The notes beneath the pieces were generated by a model, which was given only the letters and a program-made list of their open reading frames with translations, was not told where the DNA came from and did not search any database. From positions 1-13,823 of the forward strand of contig JAFGGF010000093.1 in assembly GCA_016930735.1 (NCBI GenBank): a stretch of 13,823 bases of DNA, in the 5' to 3' direction. The position numbers and the translations under genes were made by a program. This document shows positions 1 through 7,600 of the stretch, piece by piece. This DNA is from Prolixibacteraceae bacterium. Lineage in GTDB: Bacteria; Bacteroidota; Bacteroidia; Bacteroidales; Prolixibacteraceae. Within the stretch, counting starts at the first letter, position 1; every line of letters begins with the position of its first letter.

Positions 1-1
1 T

Positions 2-238
2 AAAATCGCTCAAATGCAAAAAGCAGGTTATCTTCCAATTGCCACTTATATCTTGCCCGAAACCATTTGGACAGACTATTACGCCTGGCAAACCTTGAGA
101 CGTAAATCCTTTCTGAAAAAATATAACGGTAACAAGACCGTAGAAGAATTTGTTGCTTCCCAGCAATATGAGGCTGAGTTATATTACAAATACAAAGCAT
201 ATTACGGTTATATGTTTTATATCGGAAAGAAGATTTAA
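2..238 (+). CDS. Class I SAM-dependent methyltransferase, C-terminal end (partial)
   Basis: The frame is open to the left edge and ends at TAA 236-238, so this is the last 78 residues of a longer gene. The ATG at 14 is an internal Met, not a start. The visible protein reads AGYLPIATYILPE, then an aromatic WTDYY segment, a VEEF..SQQYEAELYYKYK helix and the ending YYGYMFYIGKKI. I recognise this as the C-terminus of a class I methyltransferase family common in Bacteroidota, where the AGY.P.A.. strand is a late beta strand of the Rossmann-like fold. The SAM-binding motifs lie outside the window, so the methylated substrate cannot be named. A strong terminator follows 57 nt after the stop. The family call rests on recalled similarity, not on a visible catalytic motif. 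Confidence 0.65.
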   Translation, partial: KIAQMQKAGYLPIATYILPETIWTDYYAWQTLRRKSFLKKYNGNKTVEEFVASQQYEAELYYKYKAYYGYMFYIGKKI

Positions 239-295
239 AGTATGGTGGAATCAGCCGTAAGTATGCGGTTTGATTAAAATGAGAAATTGAAAATT

Positions 296-332
296 CCTTT
301 CGTGTGTGAATTTTTACACACGAAAGGTTTTT
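296..332 (+). terminator. Rho-independent terminator after the methyltransferase gene
   Basis: A perfect 12-bp stem (CCTTTCGTGTGT at 296-307 with ACACACGAAAGG at 316-327) closes an 8-nt loop and is followed directly by five T residues. It sits 57 nt downstream of the methyltransferase stop on the same strand. Confidence 0.92.
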
Positions 333-334
333 GC

Positions 335-342
335 TAATTTTG
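335..342 (+). promoter_or_regulatory. Orphan Bacteroidota -7 box (TAATTTTG)
   Basis: TAATTTTG matches the Bacteroidota -7 consensus TAnnTTTG exactly and lies just after the terminator. I see no TTG at the expected -33 spacing. It is followed 4 nt later by ATG 347, which opens only nine codons before TAA 374-376. It may be the surviving start of a gene destroyed later, or chance in AT-rich DNA. Confidence 0.35.
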
Positions 343-414
343 CGAAATGACAATTGGAAAAAATGCCAGCCGCTAACAAATGTAACCGTTGCACAACTCA
401 TTAATTTTCCCCTT

Positions 415-448
415 AAATTATTTGCTGCCCAATAATTTTTAAAAATTA
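415..448. repeat. Overlapping AT-rich inverted repeats
   Basis: Two overlapping dyads are visible. AAATTATT at 415-422 pairs with AATAATTT at 431-438 around an 8-nt loop. A perfect 16-bp palindrome, TAATTTTTAAAAATTA, spans 433-448. They lie in decayed intergenic DNA between the methyltransferase terminator and the transposase remnant. No function can be assigned. Confidence 0.5.
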
Positions 449-518
449 AGGCATCCATAACCAATGCTTGTATCCTTAGTTTTCCAACATCAGTTAGCAA
501 AAACTGGCTTATTATAGC

Positions 519-735
519 CTATGTAGCCCAAAAACAGGCTAAAGCGGATTGTGCTTCCCCTGCTTTTTTTTTAATTTTATTGCCGGTAAATTTCAGGTAC
601 TTTTTAAGGTTATAGGCACAGGCTGCCATGTGCATTACCTTGTTTGCCTGGGCTATCCCGATGGTGTTGATTTTCCGCAACTCCATAAAATTTCGTTAAT
701 GTGCTTCATTCAGAAAAACGATAATGACAGGTATT
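519..735 (-). pseudogene. Degraded C-terminal fragment of an IS1182-type DDE transposase
   Basis: The minus strand encodes a 55-residue open stretch (ATG 686 to TAG 519) containing LRKINTIGIAQANKVMHMAA and then ACAYNLKKYLKF. This is the characteristic end of IS1182-family (DDE_Tnp_1_6-like) transposases, normally of the form NF.G.R.VNT.GI.QANK...MAA.AYNLKK. Two codons before the Met, the expected NF is still readable, but an in-frame TAA (696-698) interrupts the frame, and nothing recognisable as transposase continues beyond about 735. The remaining several hundred residues, including the catalytic Asp/Asp/Glu, are absent, so the element is dead. No terminal inverted repeat pair or target duplication could be identified. 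The plus-strand reading frame over the same bases is a shadow. Confidence 0.8.
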
Positions 736-856
736 AAAAATAAGTATGATTGGTAATCATATCAAAAAAAATAAATATTAACAGATGGCTGGTAATTGAA
801 TGTAATGTTGGAAGATTCGTGACTTCTTTGTATTATTGAAAGCAGAACAAATCGAA

Positions 857-1216
857 ATGAACACAAAAAAAGAAATAAAAGACATCTATAAAAAGATGAA
901 ATTTAAAGTAGGTGTATTCCAAATAAAAAACACAGTAAATCAAAAAATTTTTATTGGTAGTAGTGCAGACCTGGATGCTATTTGGAACAGGATCAGTACT
1001 GAATTGAAATTTGGCAATTACCCGAATGCCGAATTACAAAATGACTGGAAAAACTTCAGGGAAGAAAATTTTACTTTTGAAATCCTCAGTGAGATAAAAC
1101 AGGAAGACGACGGTAAAACTGTTGACTACCGGAAAGAAGCCAGGCAACTTGAAAAAATGTTTATTGAAGAGTTACAGTCATTTAATGAAAAAGGGTACAA
1201 TTCGTTGAAAAAGTAA
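857..1216 (+). CDS. Small GIY-YIG-type domain protein
   Basis: This is a 119-residue protein made almost entirely of one GIY-YIG-like domain. The two motif strands appear as GVF (residues 19-21) and FIG (32-34), separated by about ten residues. They are followed by the helix LDAIWNRI with Arg45, in the place of the catalytic Arg, and by REENFTFEIL, whose Glu70 or Glu75 is the likely metal ligand. The C-terminal part (LEKMFIEELQSFNEKGYN) matches the usual ending of this family. It resembles a stand-alone Bacteroidota/Firmicutes family without a DNA-binding partner domain, so target and activity are unknown. I chose ATG 857; a TTG at 836 in the same frame would add seven residues that family members do not usually have. 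It lies between transposase debris and a metabolic gene. I see no clear promoter. Confidence 0.8.
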   Translation: MNTKKEIKDIYKKMKFKVGVFQIKNTVNQKIFIGSSADLDAIWNRISTELKFGNYPNAELQNDWKNFREENFTFEILSEIKQEDDGKTVDYRKEARQLEKMFIEELQSFNEKGYNSLKK

Positions 1217-1386
1217 CAAAACAAATTTTGCAATACAATGTACTCATTAAACGATTTTATAGAAATATACATATAACAAATAGAAAAAAACCATCATAAT
1301 CTTTATGGAAGATATAATGGATCTTTTATATGAAAAATAAATGAACTTACAGCAGAAAACAACTTTCATAAACAACCAAAAATTCG

Positions 1387-2559
1387 ATGAAGCATTTAAT
1401 CTGGTCAAGCGGGCACCAATTGCTATTGAAAAATATTGTCAGGGCTGACAATTGTTACCTCTACGATTCTGAAGGGAAAAAATATATCGACCTTGAATCG
1501 GGAGTCTGGTGCACCAGTGTAGGGCATTGTAATCCGAAAATTAATAAAGCCATCATATCACAGATTGAAAAAATCAGCCACACAGGATTTTTTTATGCCA
1601 ATCCGGTTATTGAAAATACATCAAAAAAAGTCCTGGAGATTACCGGTTTGAACGATGGAAAGTGTGAGTTTCTTTGTTCAGGAAGCGAAGCAGTGGAATA
1701 TGGTATGCGGATTGCCCGGCTTATAGCAGAAAAACCTTTGGCTCTTACTTTTTCCGACTCGTATTTTGGTGCATATGGCGAAGCCGGTAAAAGGCAACAC
1801 GACAACTGGATCAATTATAACAGGCTGGAGTGTTCATGCAACAGTAAGGAAGGATGTACAGGAGAATGCGCAGAATTTAATACCATTCCCTTTGAACGGA
1901 TCGGGATTTTCCTGTTTGAACCCGGAAGTTCTTCAGGTTTGGTGCGTTTCCCGTCAGTAAAACTGATTGAAAAGATTGCAGAAAAAATAAAAGAAAATCA
2001 CGGAATTATCATCGTAAATGAGGTTACCACCGGAATCGGACGCACCGGAACATGGTTTGGATTCCAGCATTACCGGATCCAACCTGATATCGTGGCAATC
2101 GGGAAAGGCATAGGTAATGGCTACCCGGTTAGTGTTATGGCAGTTTCAAAAAACGTTGCTGAAGTGCTGGCGACTAAAAACTTCCTGTATGCACAGTCGC
2201 ATCAGAACGACCCTTTGGGGGCAGTTGTGGCTTTTGAAGTAATAAATACCATACAGAATGAAAACCTGTTACTGCAATGCCAGCAATTGGGAAATCTGAT
2301 CATCGAACAACTTAATGAATATAAAAAAATCTTTCCGATAATCAGGCAGGTCAGAGGCAGGGGATTAATGATTGCCATTGAATTGACTGAAAAAGCAGAA
2401 CCGGTTCAGAAAGAATTGCTGAAAAAAGGCTTTATCCTTGTAAAACGGTCGGGAGGTGAAGTTTTAAGAATTGACCCTTCATTAACAATTAAAGAAAAAG
2501 ATATAAAAGCATTTCTAAAAACATTCGGATCAATCCTTCTTAAAATTCAGAAAAAGTAA
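1387..2559 (+). CDS. Class III (fold type I) PLP-dependent aminotransferase
   Basis: The 390-residue length is normal for the acetylornithine/ornithine/4-aminobutyrate aminotransferase class. SGSEAVE (98-104) is the cofactor phosphate-binding loop, and Lys240 in DIVAIGKGIGNGYP is the Schiff-base lysine. SHQNDPLG (271-278) corresponds to the conserved segment contributed by the neighbouring subunit. VRGRGLMIAIE (322-332) and VLRIDPSLTI (359-368) are the usual C-terminal motifs. Two things stand out. The segment usually reading DEVQTG, whose Asp contacts the pyridine nitrogen, reads NEVTTGIGRTG with Asn211. A cysteine cluster (Cys149, 151, 157, 161) sits in the middle of the protein. I recall both from an uncharacterised subfamily annotated as aspartate aminotransferase family protein. 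Substrate cannot be assigned. The gene appears monocistronic, 170 nt after the GIY-YIG gene. Confidence 0.88.
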   Translation: MKHLIWSSGHQLLLKNIVRADNCYLYDSEGKKYIDLESGVWCTSVGHCNPKINKAIISQIEKISHTGFFYANPVIENTSKKVLEITGLNDGKCEFLCSGSEAVEYGMRIARLIAEKPLALTFSDSYFGAYGEAGKRQHDNWINYNRLECSCNSKEGCTGECAEFNTIPFERIGIFLFEPGSSSGLVRFPSVKLIEKIAEKIKENHGIIIVNEVTTGIGRTGTWFGFQHYRIQPDIVAIGKGIGNGYPVSVMAVSKNVAEVLATKNFLYAQSHQNDPLGAVVAFEVINTIQNENLLLQCQQLGNLIIEQLNEYKKIFPIIRQVRGRGLMIAIELTEKAEPVQKELLKKGFILVKRSGGEVLRIDPSLTIKEKDIKAFLKTFGSILLKIQKK

Positions 2560-2625
2560 ATATTCTGAAAACCAGCGCATTTTCAAAATAAACAGGTAAA
2601 AAACCGAATACTTAAAATTAATACC

Positions 2626-2633
2626 TATCTTCG
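2626..2633 (+). promoter_or_regulatory. Candidate -7 box for the RRM-csp operon
   Basis: TATCTTCG differs from TAnnTTTG at one position and is the best promoter-like element between the aminotransferase and the RRM gene. No convincing -33 TTG is visible. If it is used, the transcript has a leader of roughly 150 nt. Confidence 0.35.
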
Positions 2634-2668
2634 CCAAAATTTCAGATTTGAGAGATTGTGCATTTTTT

Positions 2669-2762
2669 ACTAATTACCCTCACCAATTAGTCTTTACTGC
2701 TCACCTTTTTAAATACTGTTTTTTTTAGTTACCGGCACTGAAGTAGTTTTACCTTAGTTGCC
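2669..2762 (+). promoter_or_regulatory. Structured 5' leader of the RRM-csp operon
   Basis: Two hairpins lie in the leader. The first has a 7-bp stem (ACTAATT 2669-2675 with AATTAGT 2685-2691) around a 9-nt loop. The second (2734-2762) pairs GGCACT with AGTTGCC with one bulged T, and continues inward through AAG/CTT and TA/TA to a GTTT loop. A run of eight T residues (2719-2726) separates them. The second hairpin ends 27 nt before the RRM start. Long structured leaders are typical of cold-shock genes, so a temperature-responsive or autoregulated leader is inferred, not shown. Confidence 0.4.
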
Positions 2763-2789
2763 ACATTATCAAAATTTAATAAAAAAAGA

Positions 2790-3044
2790 ATGAACATTTA
2801 TGTAGGAAACCTTGATTTCAGGGTGGATGAAAATGATCTCGAAGGGATCTTTGAAGAGTACGGTTCGGTAAGCTCGACAAAAATTATTACCGACAAATTC
2901 AGCGGAAAAAGCAAAGGTTTTGGATTTGTAGAAATGGAAAACAAGGCTGAAGCCGAAAATGCGATTAAAGAATTAAACGGGTCAACACTTGAAAACCGCG
3001 AAATGGTTGTCAATGAAGCCAAACCCAGAAATAACAGATTTTAA
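2790..3044 (+). CDS. RRM-domain RNA-binding protein
   Basis: This 84-residue protein is a single RNA recognition motif. RNP2 is IYVGNL (residues 3-8) and RNP1 is KGFGFVEM (42-49), both with the aromatic residues that stack on RNA bases. The linker TDKFSGKSK before RNP1 and the helix AEAENAIKELNG are classic RRM features. A short basic tail (KPRNNRF) ends the protein. Bacteroidota and Cyanobacteria carry families of such small single-RRM proteins that bind single-stranded RNA and affect transcript levels. The gene is 5 nt upstream of a CspA-type gene and shares a terminator with it, so the two are almost certainly cotranscribed. The leader is unusually long and structured, which would allow control by temperature or by the protein itself. 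Confidence 0.93.
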   Translation: MNIYVGNLDFRVDENDLEGIFEEYGSVSSTKIITDKFSGKSKGFGFVEMENKAEAENAIKELNGSTLENREMVVNEAKPRNNRF

Positions 3045-3049
3045 TTAAA

Positions 3050-3241
3050 ATGGAAAAAGGAAAAGTAAAATGGTATAACGAAACCAAGGGTTTTGGTTTT
3101 ATCGAATCAGAAAACGGTGGTGACGTGTTTGTACATCGCAGTGGTTTAGTAAGTTCTTATGCCGGATTGAAGCCTGATCAGCAGGTTCAGTACGAAATAA
3201 AACAAGGCGAAAAAGGGCCTGTTGCTGTAAACGTACAATAA
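3050..3241 (+). CDS. CspA-family cold-shock protein
   Basis: This 63-residue protein is a complete cold-shock domain of normal family length. The nucleic-acid-binding face is intact: Trp8 in KVKWYN, RNP1 KGFGFI (13-18) and RNP2 VFVHRS (26-31). The C-terminal strand pair (VQYEIKQGEKGPVAVNV) is as expected. Such proteins bind single-stranded RNA/DNA and act as RNA chaperones that melt mRNA structure in the cytoplasm. The start lies 5 nt after the RRM stop, indicating translational coupling or at least one transcript. A terminator follows within 10 nt of the stop. No specific csp letter can be assigned from sequence alone. Confidence 0.95.
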   Translation: MEKGKVKWYNETKGFGFIESENGGDVFVHRSGLVSSYAGLKPDQQVQYEIKQGEKGPVAVNVQ

Positions 3242-3249
3242 TATAAAAA

Positions 3250-3299
3250 AAATACCCGTTCCGATTTTTTGTTAATGAAGAGCGGGTATTTAACTTTTT
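3250..3299 (+). terminator. Rho-independent terminator after the csp gene
   Basis: AAATACCCG (3250-3258) pairs with CGGGTATTT (3283-3291), and two further weak pairs extend the stem inward. The hairpin begins 8 nt after the csp stop and is followed by a T-rich tail (AACTTTTT). The loop is long (about 20 nt), so it is a moderately strong terminator. Confidence 0.85.
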
Positions 3300-3352
3300 A
3301 TCGTACCTTAAAGGCATAAATAATATAAATAATAAACAAGTGAATTAAATTT

Positions 3353-3799
3353 ATGAGTAGATCACAAGAAACATTTAACAAAAAAGAAGTAAGAAACAAA
3401 AAAGAAAAAAAGAGGAAAGAAAAAGAGAAAAAAAGGTTAGCCCGGAAAGAACAGGAAAAAAGCAGTCTCGACGATATGATTGCTTATGTTGATGAAAACG
3501 GTATGATTACCAATACACCTCCAGACCCCAATAAAAAGACCAAAGTAAATGCAGCTGATATTGAAGTCAGCACCCCAAAAGGTGACAACATTAAGGCCGA
3601 TCCGGTTCGAAAAGGTGTGGTTGCATTTTTTAATGAATCAAAAGGTTATGGTTTTATCCGCGACTCGGAAACACGTGAAAGTATTTTTATGCATATTAAC
3701 AGTATCGAAGAACCTGTTAAAGAAGGGAATCAGGTTAGCTTTGAAACAGAAATGGGGCATAAAGGATTAAATGCTGTCAAGGTTAAACCGATAAAATAG
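3353..3799 (+). CDS. Cold-shock-domain protein with a basic N-terminal extension
   Basis: The protein has 148 residues in three parts. Residues 1-37 are extremely rich in Lys/Arg/Glu (a KKEKKRKEKEKKRLARK-type stretch) and probably form a charged helix or disordered RNA-binding tail. Residues 38-80 hold a conserved-looking linker (LDDMIAYVDENGMIT, then PPDP). Residues 86-148 are a cold-shock domain with RNP1 KGYGFI (97-102) and RNP2 IFMHI (111-115). The usual W of the first strand is replaced by F (VVAFFN). This architecture recurs in Bacteroidota as a CSD protein longer than CspA. It probably binds RNA in the cytoplasm; ribosome association is only a guess from the charge. It has its own transcript, being separated from csp by a terminator, and converges on ftsE with 14 nt between stops and no terminator visible. 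Confidence 0.9.
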   Translation: MSRSQETFNKKEVRNKKEKKRKEKEKKRLARKEQEKSSLDDMIAYVDENGMITNTPPDPNKKTKVNAADIEVSTPKGDNIKADPVRKGVVAFFNESKGYGFIRDSETRESIFMHINSIEEPVKEGNQVSFETEMGHKGLNAVKVKPIK

Positions 3800-3813
3800 C
3801 TAAAGAATAACCA

Positions 3814-4527
3814 TTAATTTAACAACGATTCGAAATCGACATTTCCTTCATATGATGCTGTATCCTTAATTGAAGCGTTTTCACAGATCAGAGTTCGTGC
3901 CCGGTGTTTCCCGATCAGAATATAATCGTGGGTTGCCATTACTACTGTGATTCCAGCTTTATTCAGTCTGGTTAGAAGTGCCAGAATTTCTTCCGAAGTT
4001 TCCGGATCGAGGTTTCCGGTTGGCTCATCTGCCAGGATGATGGCAGGATGATTCAAAACTGCCCGGGCAATAACAATCCTTTGCTGTTCTCCCCCCGATA
4101 ACTGATGTGGCATTTTCTGTGCAACTTTCTCCATTCCAACACTCTCCAGCACTTCAAAAATCCTGTCTCTTATTGTTTTATCCTGCTTCCAACCGGTCGA
4201 TTTTAAAATAAATTCAAGGTTTTTATAAACACTTCTATCGGTGAGCAACCTGAAATCCTGAAATACAACCCCGAGTTTTCGCCGTAAAAAAGCTAGGTCG
4301 TGGGTTTTCATGTTATGTAGTTCAAAACCGGCAATAATGCCAAAACCGTTCTGCAAAGGCAACTCTGCATTCAGGGTTTTAATCAGGCTCGATTTCCCGC
4401 TCCCTACCCTTCCTACAACATATACAAACTCTCCTTCGTAAATGGTTGTTGTGATCTGTGCAAGAATCAGATTTTCACGCTGAAAAATATCAGCATTTAT
4501 TAATTCGATAATTGGTTCTGACGGCAT
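3814..4527 (-). CDS. ftsE: FtsE-like cell-division ABC transporter ATPase
   Basis: This 237-residue ATPase has a complete nucleotide-binding domain: Walker A GRVGSGKS (39-46), Q-loop VFQDFRLL with Gln90, signature LSGGEQQR (143-150), Walker B IILADEP (163-169) with DEPTGNLDP, and the H-loop His200 in ATHD. The FQDFRLL..RSVYKNLEF segment is typical of FtsE rather than LolD or MacB ATPases. FtsE pairs with the membrane protein FtsX to drive peptidoglycan hydrolase activity at the division site. No ftsX is adjacent, so the partner must be elsewhere. I chose ATG 4527; a TTG at 4536 in frame overlaps the promoter box and would precede transcription. The start is 158 nt from the divergent TPR gene. 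The ftsE name is probable; another small ABC ATPase of this class remains possible. Confidence 0.85.
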   Translation of the reverse strand: MPSEPIIELINADIFQRENLILAQITTTIYEGEFVYVVGRVGSGKSSLIKTLNAELPLQNGFGIIAGFELHNMKTHDLAFLRRKLGVVFQDFRLLTDRSVYKNLEFILKSTGWKQDKTIRDRIFEVLESVGMEKVAQKMPHQLSGGEQQRIVIARAVLNHPAIILADEPTGNLDPETSEEILALLTRLNKAGITVVMATHDYILIGKHRARTLICENASIKDTASYEGNVDFESLLN

Positions 4528-4533
4528 AATGAA

Positions 4534-4541
4534 CAAATATA
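4534..4541 (-). promoter_or_regulatory. -7 box of ftsE, implying a leaderless transcript
   Basis: On the minus strand, TATATTTG matches TAnnTTTG perfectly and ends only 6 nt before the ftsE ATG. Transcription would then begin at or within a few bases of the start codon. The -33 region is T-rich but has no clear TTG at the usual distance. Confidence 0.6.
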
Positions 4542-4685
4542 AAGCATTAACAAAACTAACTTTTTTTAAACAACCATATAATAAACGAAAGTAATAAACA
4601 GTTTCTTGTTAAGAAGTTAAAAGCGATAAAACAGGCTAAACATATCAGATTTGCTATTTTTAGTTCAGAAAAAAACGGATAATCC

Positions 4686-7600
4686 ATGAAAACGATCAGA
4701 CTTATAATCACTCTATTAAGCTTCGTCCTGATTCCTTTTTTAAGTTTCGGGCAGGAGACGGAATATTATACGGATATTCAGGATCAGATCAGGACTGCCA
4801 AAGAATTATTCCGGCAGGAGAAGTATAATTCATCATTCAGACAGTTTGAAAAAATTCAGGAAAAAGTCGATGTTAATACAGAAATATATTCGGAGGCTGA
4901 ATATTTTAAATCATACGCACTTTTAAAATCGGGGCAGGGAAATGGTGACAAAAAAATGAGCGATTTTATTGAAGCCTACCCGGAAAGCCCGTATCTGAAC
5001 CAGGCCCGGTTTAATCTGGGATCAAACCAGTTTGAAAAAAACCGGTACAGCATGGCTATCAGGACATTAAACCAGGTTGATGCAGGCAGGCTCGATGAAA
5101 AACAAGCAGTGCTTTTACATTACCAGCTGGGTTATTCTTACATGGAAGAAGAAGACCTGGAAAATGCTGCTGCAGAGTTTTACCAGATTAAAGATGCAAA
5201 TAACCTGTACAGTAAGCCGGCAAGTTATTACTGGGCGCACATCAATTACCTCGATGGAAATTATGAATCGGCACTGAACGGGTTGCGCAAACTCGACGGC
5301 GATCCCACCTATTCTCAGGTAATACCACTTTATGTAAGCCACATTTTTTACAAACAGCAAAAATATGCCGATATAGTTAATTATACAACCGGGATTATCG
5401 ATGATGTGGATGAGGATCATCAACCGGAACTGGCAAAAATAATCGGCGATTCCTATTTCCATTTAAACGAATTTGAAAAAGCCATTCCCTACCTTGAAAG
5501 GTATCACAATTCAAAAGGATTAAAATCGAACGAAGACAATTACCTGCTGGGTTATTGTTACTATAATGCGGGTGAATTTGAAAAAGCCATCCCCTATCTT
5601 GAAAAAGCTTCCAAAGGAAAAGATGAACTGGCACAAAATGCATTTTATCATTTGTCCGATTGTTATGTAAGAACTGATAACAAGGAAAAAGCACGCCTTG
5701 CATTTGAAGCGGCATCTGAGATGGATTTTAATGATAAAATAAAAGAAGATGCACTTTTCAACTATGCTAAGATCACATATGAACTTTCCTATTCTCCTTT
5801 CAGCGAGACAATTAAAGCTTTCGACAAATATATTTCACTGTACCCCAATTCAGAAAGGAATAATTCGGCATACCAGTACCTGGTGGAAGTCTATATGGTC
5901 ACCAAGAATTATGAAGATGCCATTAAATCGATTGAAAAGATCGAAGTAAAAAATGCATCCATAAACAAAGCTTACCAGCGGGTTACATTTTTCAGGGGGC
6001 TCGAATTGTTTAACGACCGTGATTACAATTCTGCCATTGTTAGCTTTGATAAAACAATGCAACAAAGTTCCGACCGCGAATTGAAAGCACGGGCCATGTA
6101 CTGGAGAGCAGAATCGCTTTACCGTTTGGGAGATTTTAATTCAGCCATCAACCAGTATAGTCAGTTTCTGTTAACACCTGGTGCTTATTCTCTCGAAGAA
6201 TTTAAAGTTGCCAACTATAACCTTGCCTATGCTTATTTCGAACTGGAAGATTATAACAAAGCCAATTCTTCTTTCCGGAAATATTTGTCGGCAAACGAAG
6301 GAGTTCGTTCAGAAAAGGTTGCCGATGCATTAAACCGGTTGGGTGACTGTTATTTCCTTGAAAGAAATTACGATGAAGCCATTCAGTATTATCGCCAATC
6401 AAACAACATGCGGCTTTTTGATGCTGATTATGCCTTGTTCCAGATTGCATTCTGTGAGGGGCTGCAGAGAAATTATCAGGATAAGGTTACTCATTTAAGG
6501 AACCTGCTTGCCGACTATCCCAACTCAAATTACCGCGACGATGCCTTATACGAACTGGGAAGGGCATATGAGCGGATCGGACAAAACAATCAGGCTCTTG
6601 AACTTTACAACGACATTGTAAAAAATTACAAACAAAGTTCTTATTATAAAAAAGCAGTATTGCAACTGGGGCTTGTCAATTTTAATAACGGCAACCTTAA
6701 CCAGGCATTAAAATACTACAAAGAAGTGGTTGAAGATTTCCCTAATACCGATGAAGCTGCAGCGGCCCTGACCGGGATAAAAAACACCTATGTCGAACTG
6801 AATAATGTGGATGCCTATTTTGCTTATACACGTAATTTGGGACGGGGTGAAGTATCTGCCTCCGAGCAGGATGCACTTTCGTATCAGGCTGCTGAAAAAC
6901 AGTTTATGAGTGGCGATGCCGATGCGATTCCACAACTTCGGAAATACCTGAATGATTTCCCTTACGGGAATTATGTATTAAACACCCATTTTTACCTTGG
7001 GGAAGCACTTTATGCCAAAGGCAGTTTTACAGAAGCACTCGGACACTACGAATATGTGGCTAATCAATCGGATAATCTGTTCAGCGAACCGGCAGTATCA
7101 AAAGCAGCAGAATTAATTTACAACGCTCAGAACTATCAAAAAGCACTGGGATTGTTCCAGCGGCTTGAGACCATTTCCAGCAGTTCATACAATAATCTGA
7201 AAGCTTATGTAGGGCAAATGAATTGTCAGTTTAAACTTGGAAATTATAACGAAGCAATTCCTGCAGCACAAAAGGTCCAGACTGCAGAAAAAGCCAATCC
7301 GCAGTTGATTCGGGATGCCGACTATGTTCTTGCCAAATCATATTACAATCTGAATAATTCTGACAAGGCACTGGACCAGTTCAGAAAACTGGCAACGGAA
7401 ACCAATTCAGCCGAAGGAGCAGAAGCCAAATTTTTGGTTGCTCAGTTACTTTTTGTGAAAAATCAGCTAAAACCTGCCGAAGATGAAATTATGGATTTTA
7501 TCTCAAAAGGGACGCCTCACCAGTTTTGGTTAGGGAAAAGTTTTATCCTTTTAGCAGATATTTATCAGGCACAGGGTGATGAATTCCAGGCAAAACACAC

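Noticed and set aside
372..498. Integron attC-like site formed by GCTAAC and GTTAGC about 127 bp apart
   Set aside because: The core sites do not fit RYYYAAC and GTTRRRY, no inner L boxes are evident and there is no cassette array.
549..737. Plus-strand reading frame of 62 codons as a gene
   Set aside because: It is the antisense of the transposase remnant, whose minus-strand protein matches a known family; the plus frame has no family features.
836..856. TTG start extending the GIY-YIG gene
   Set aside because: ATG 857 gives the usual family N-terminus, and the seven extra residues have no support.
5395..5715. Minus-strand frame of 106 codons inside the TPR gene
   Set aside because: It has low-complexity, Cys/Leu/Phe/His-rich translation typical of antisense shadow and lies wholly inside a strongly supported gene.
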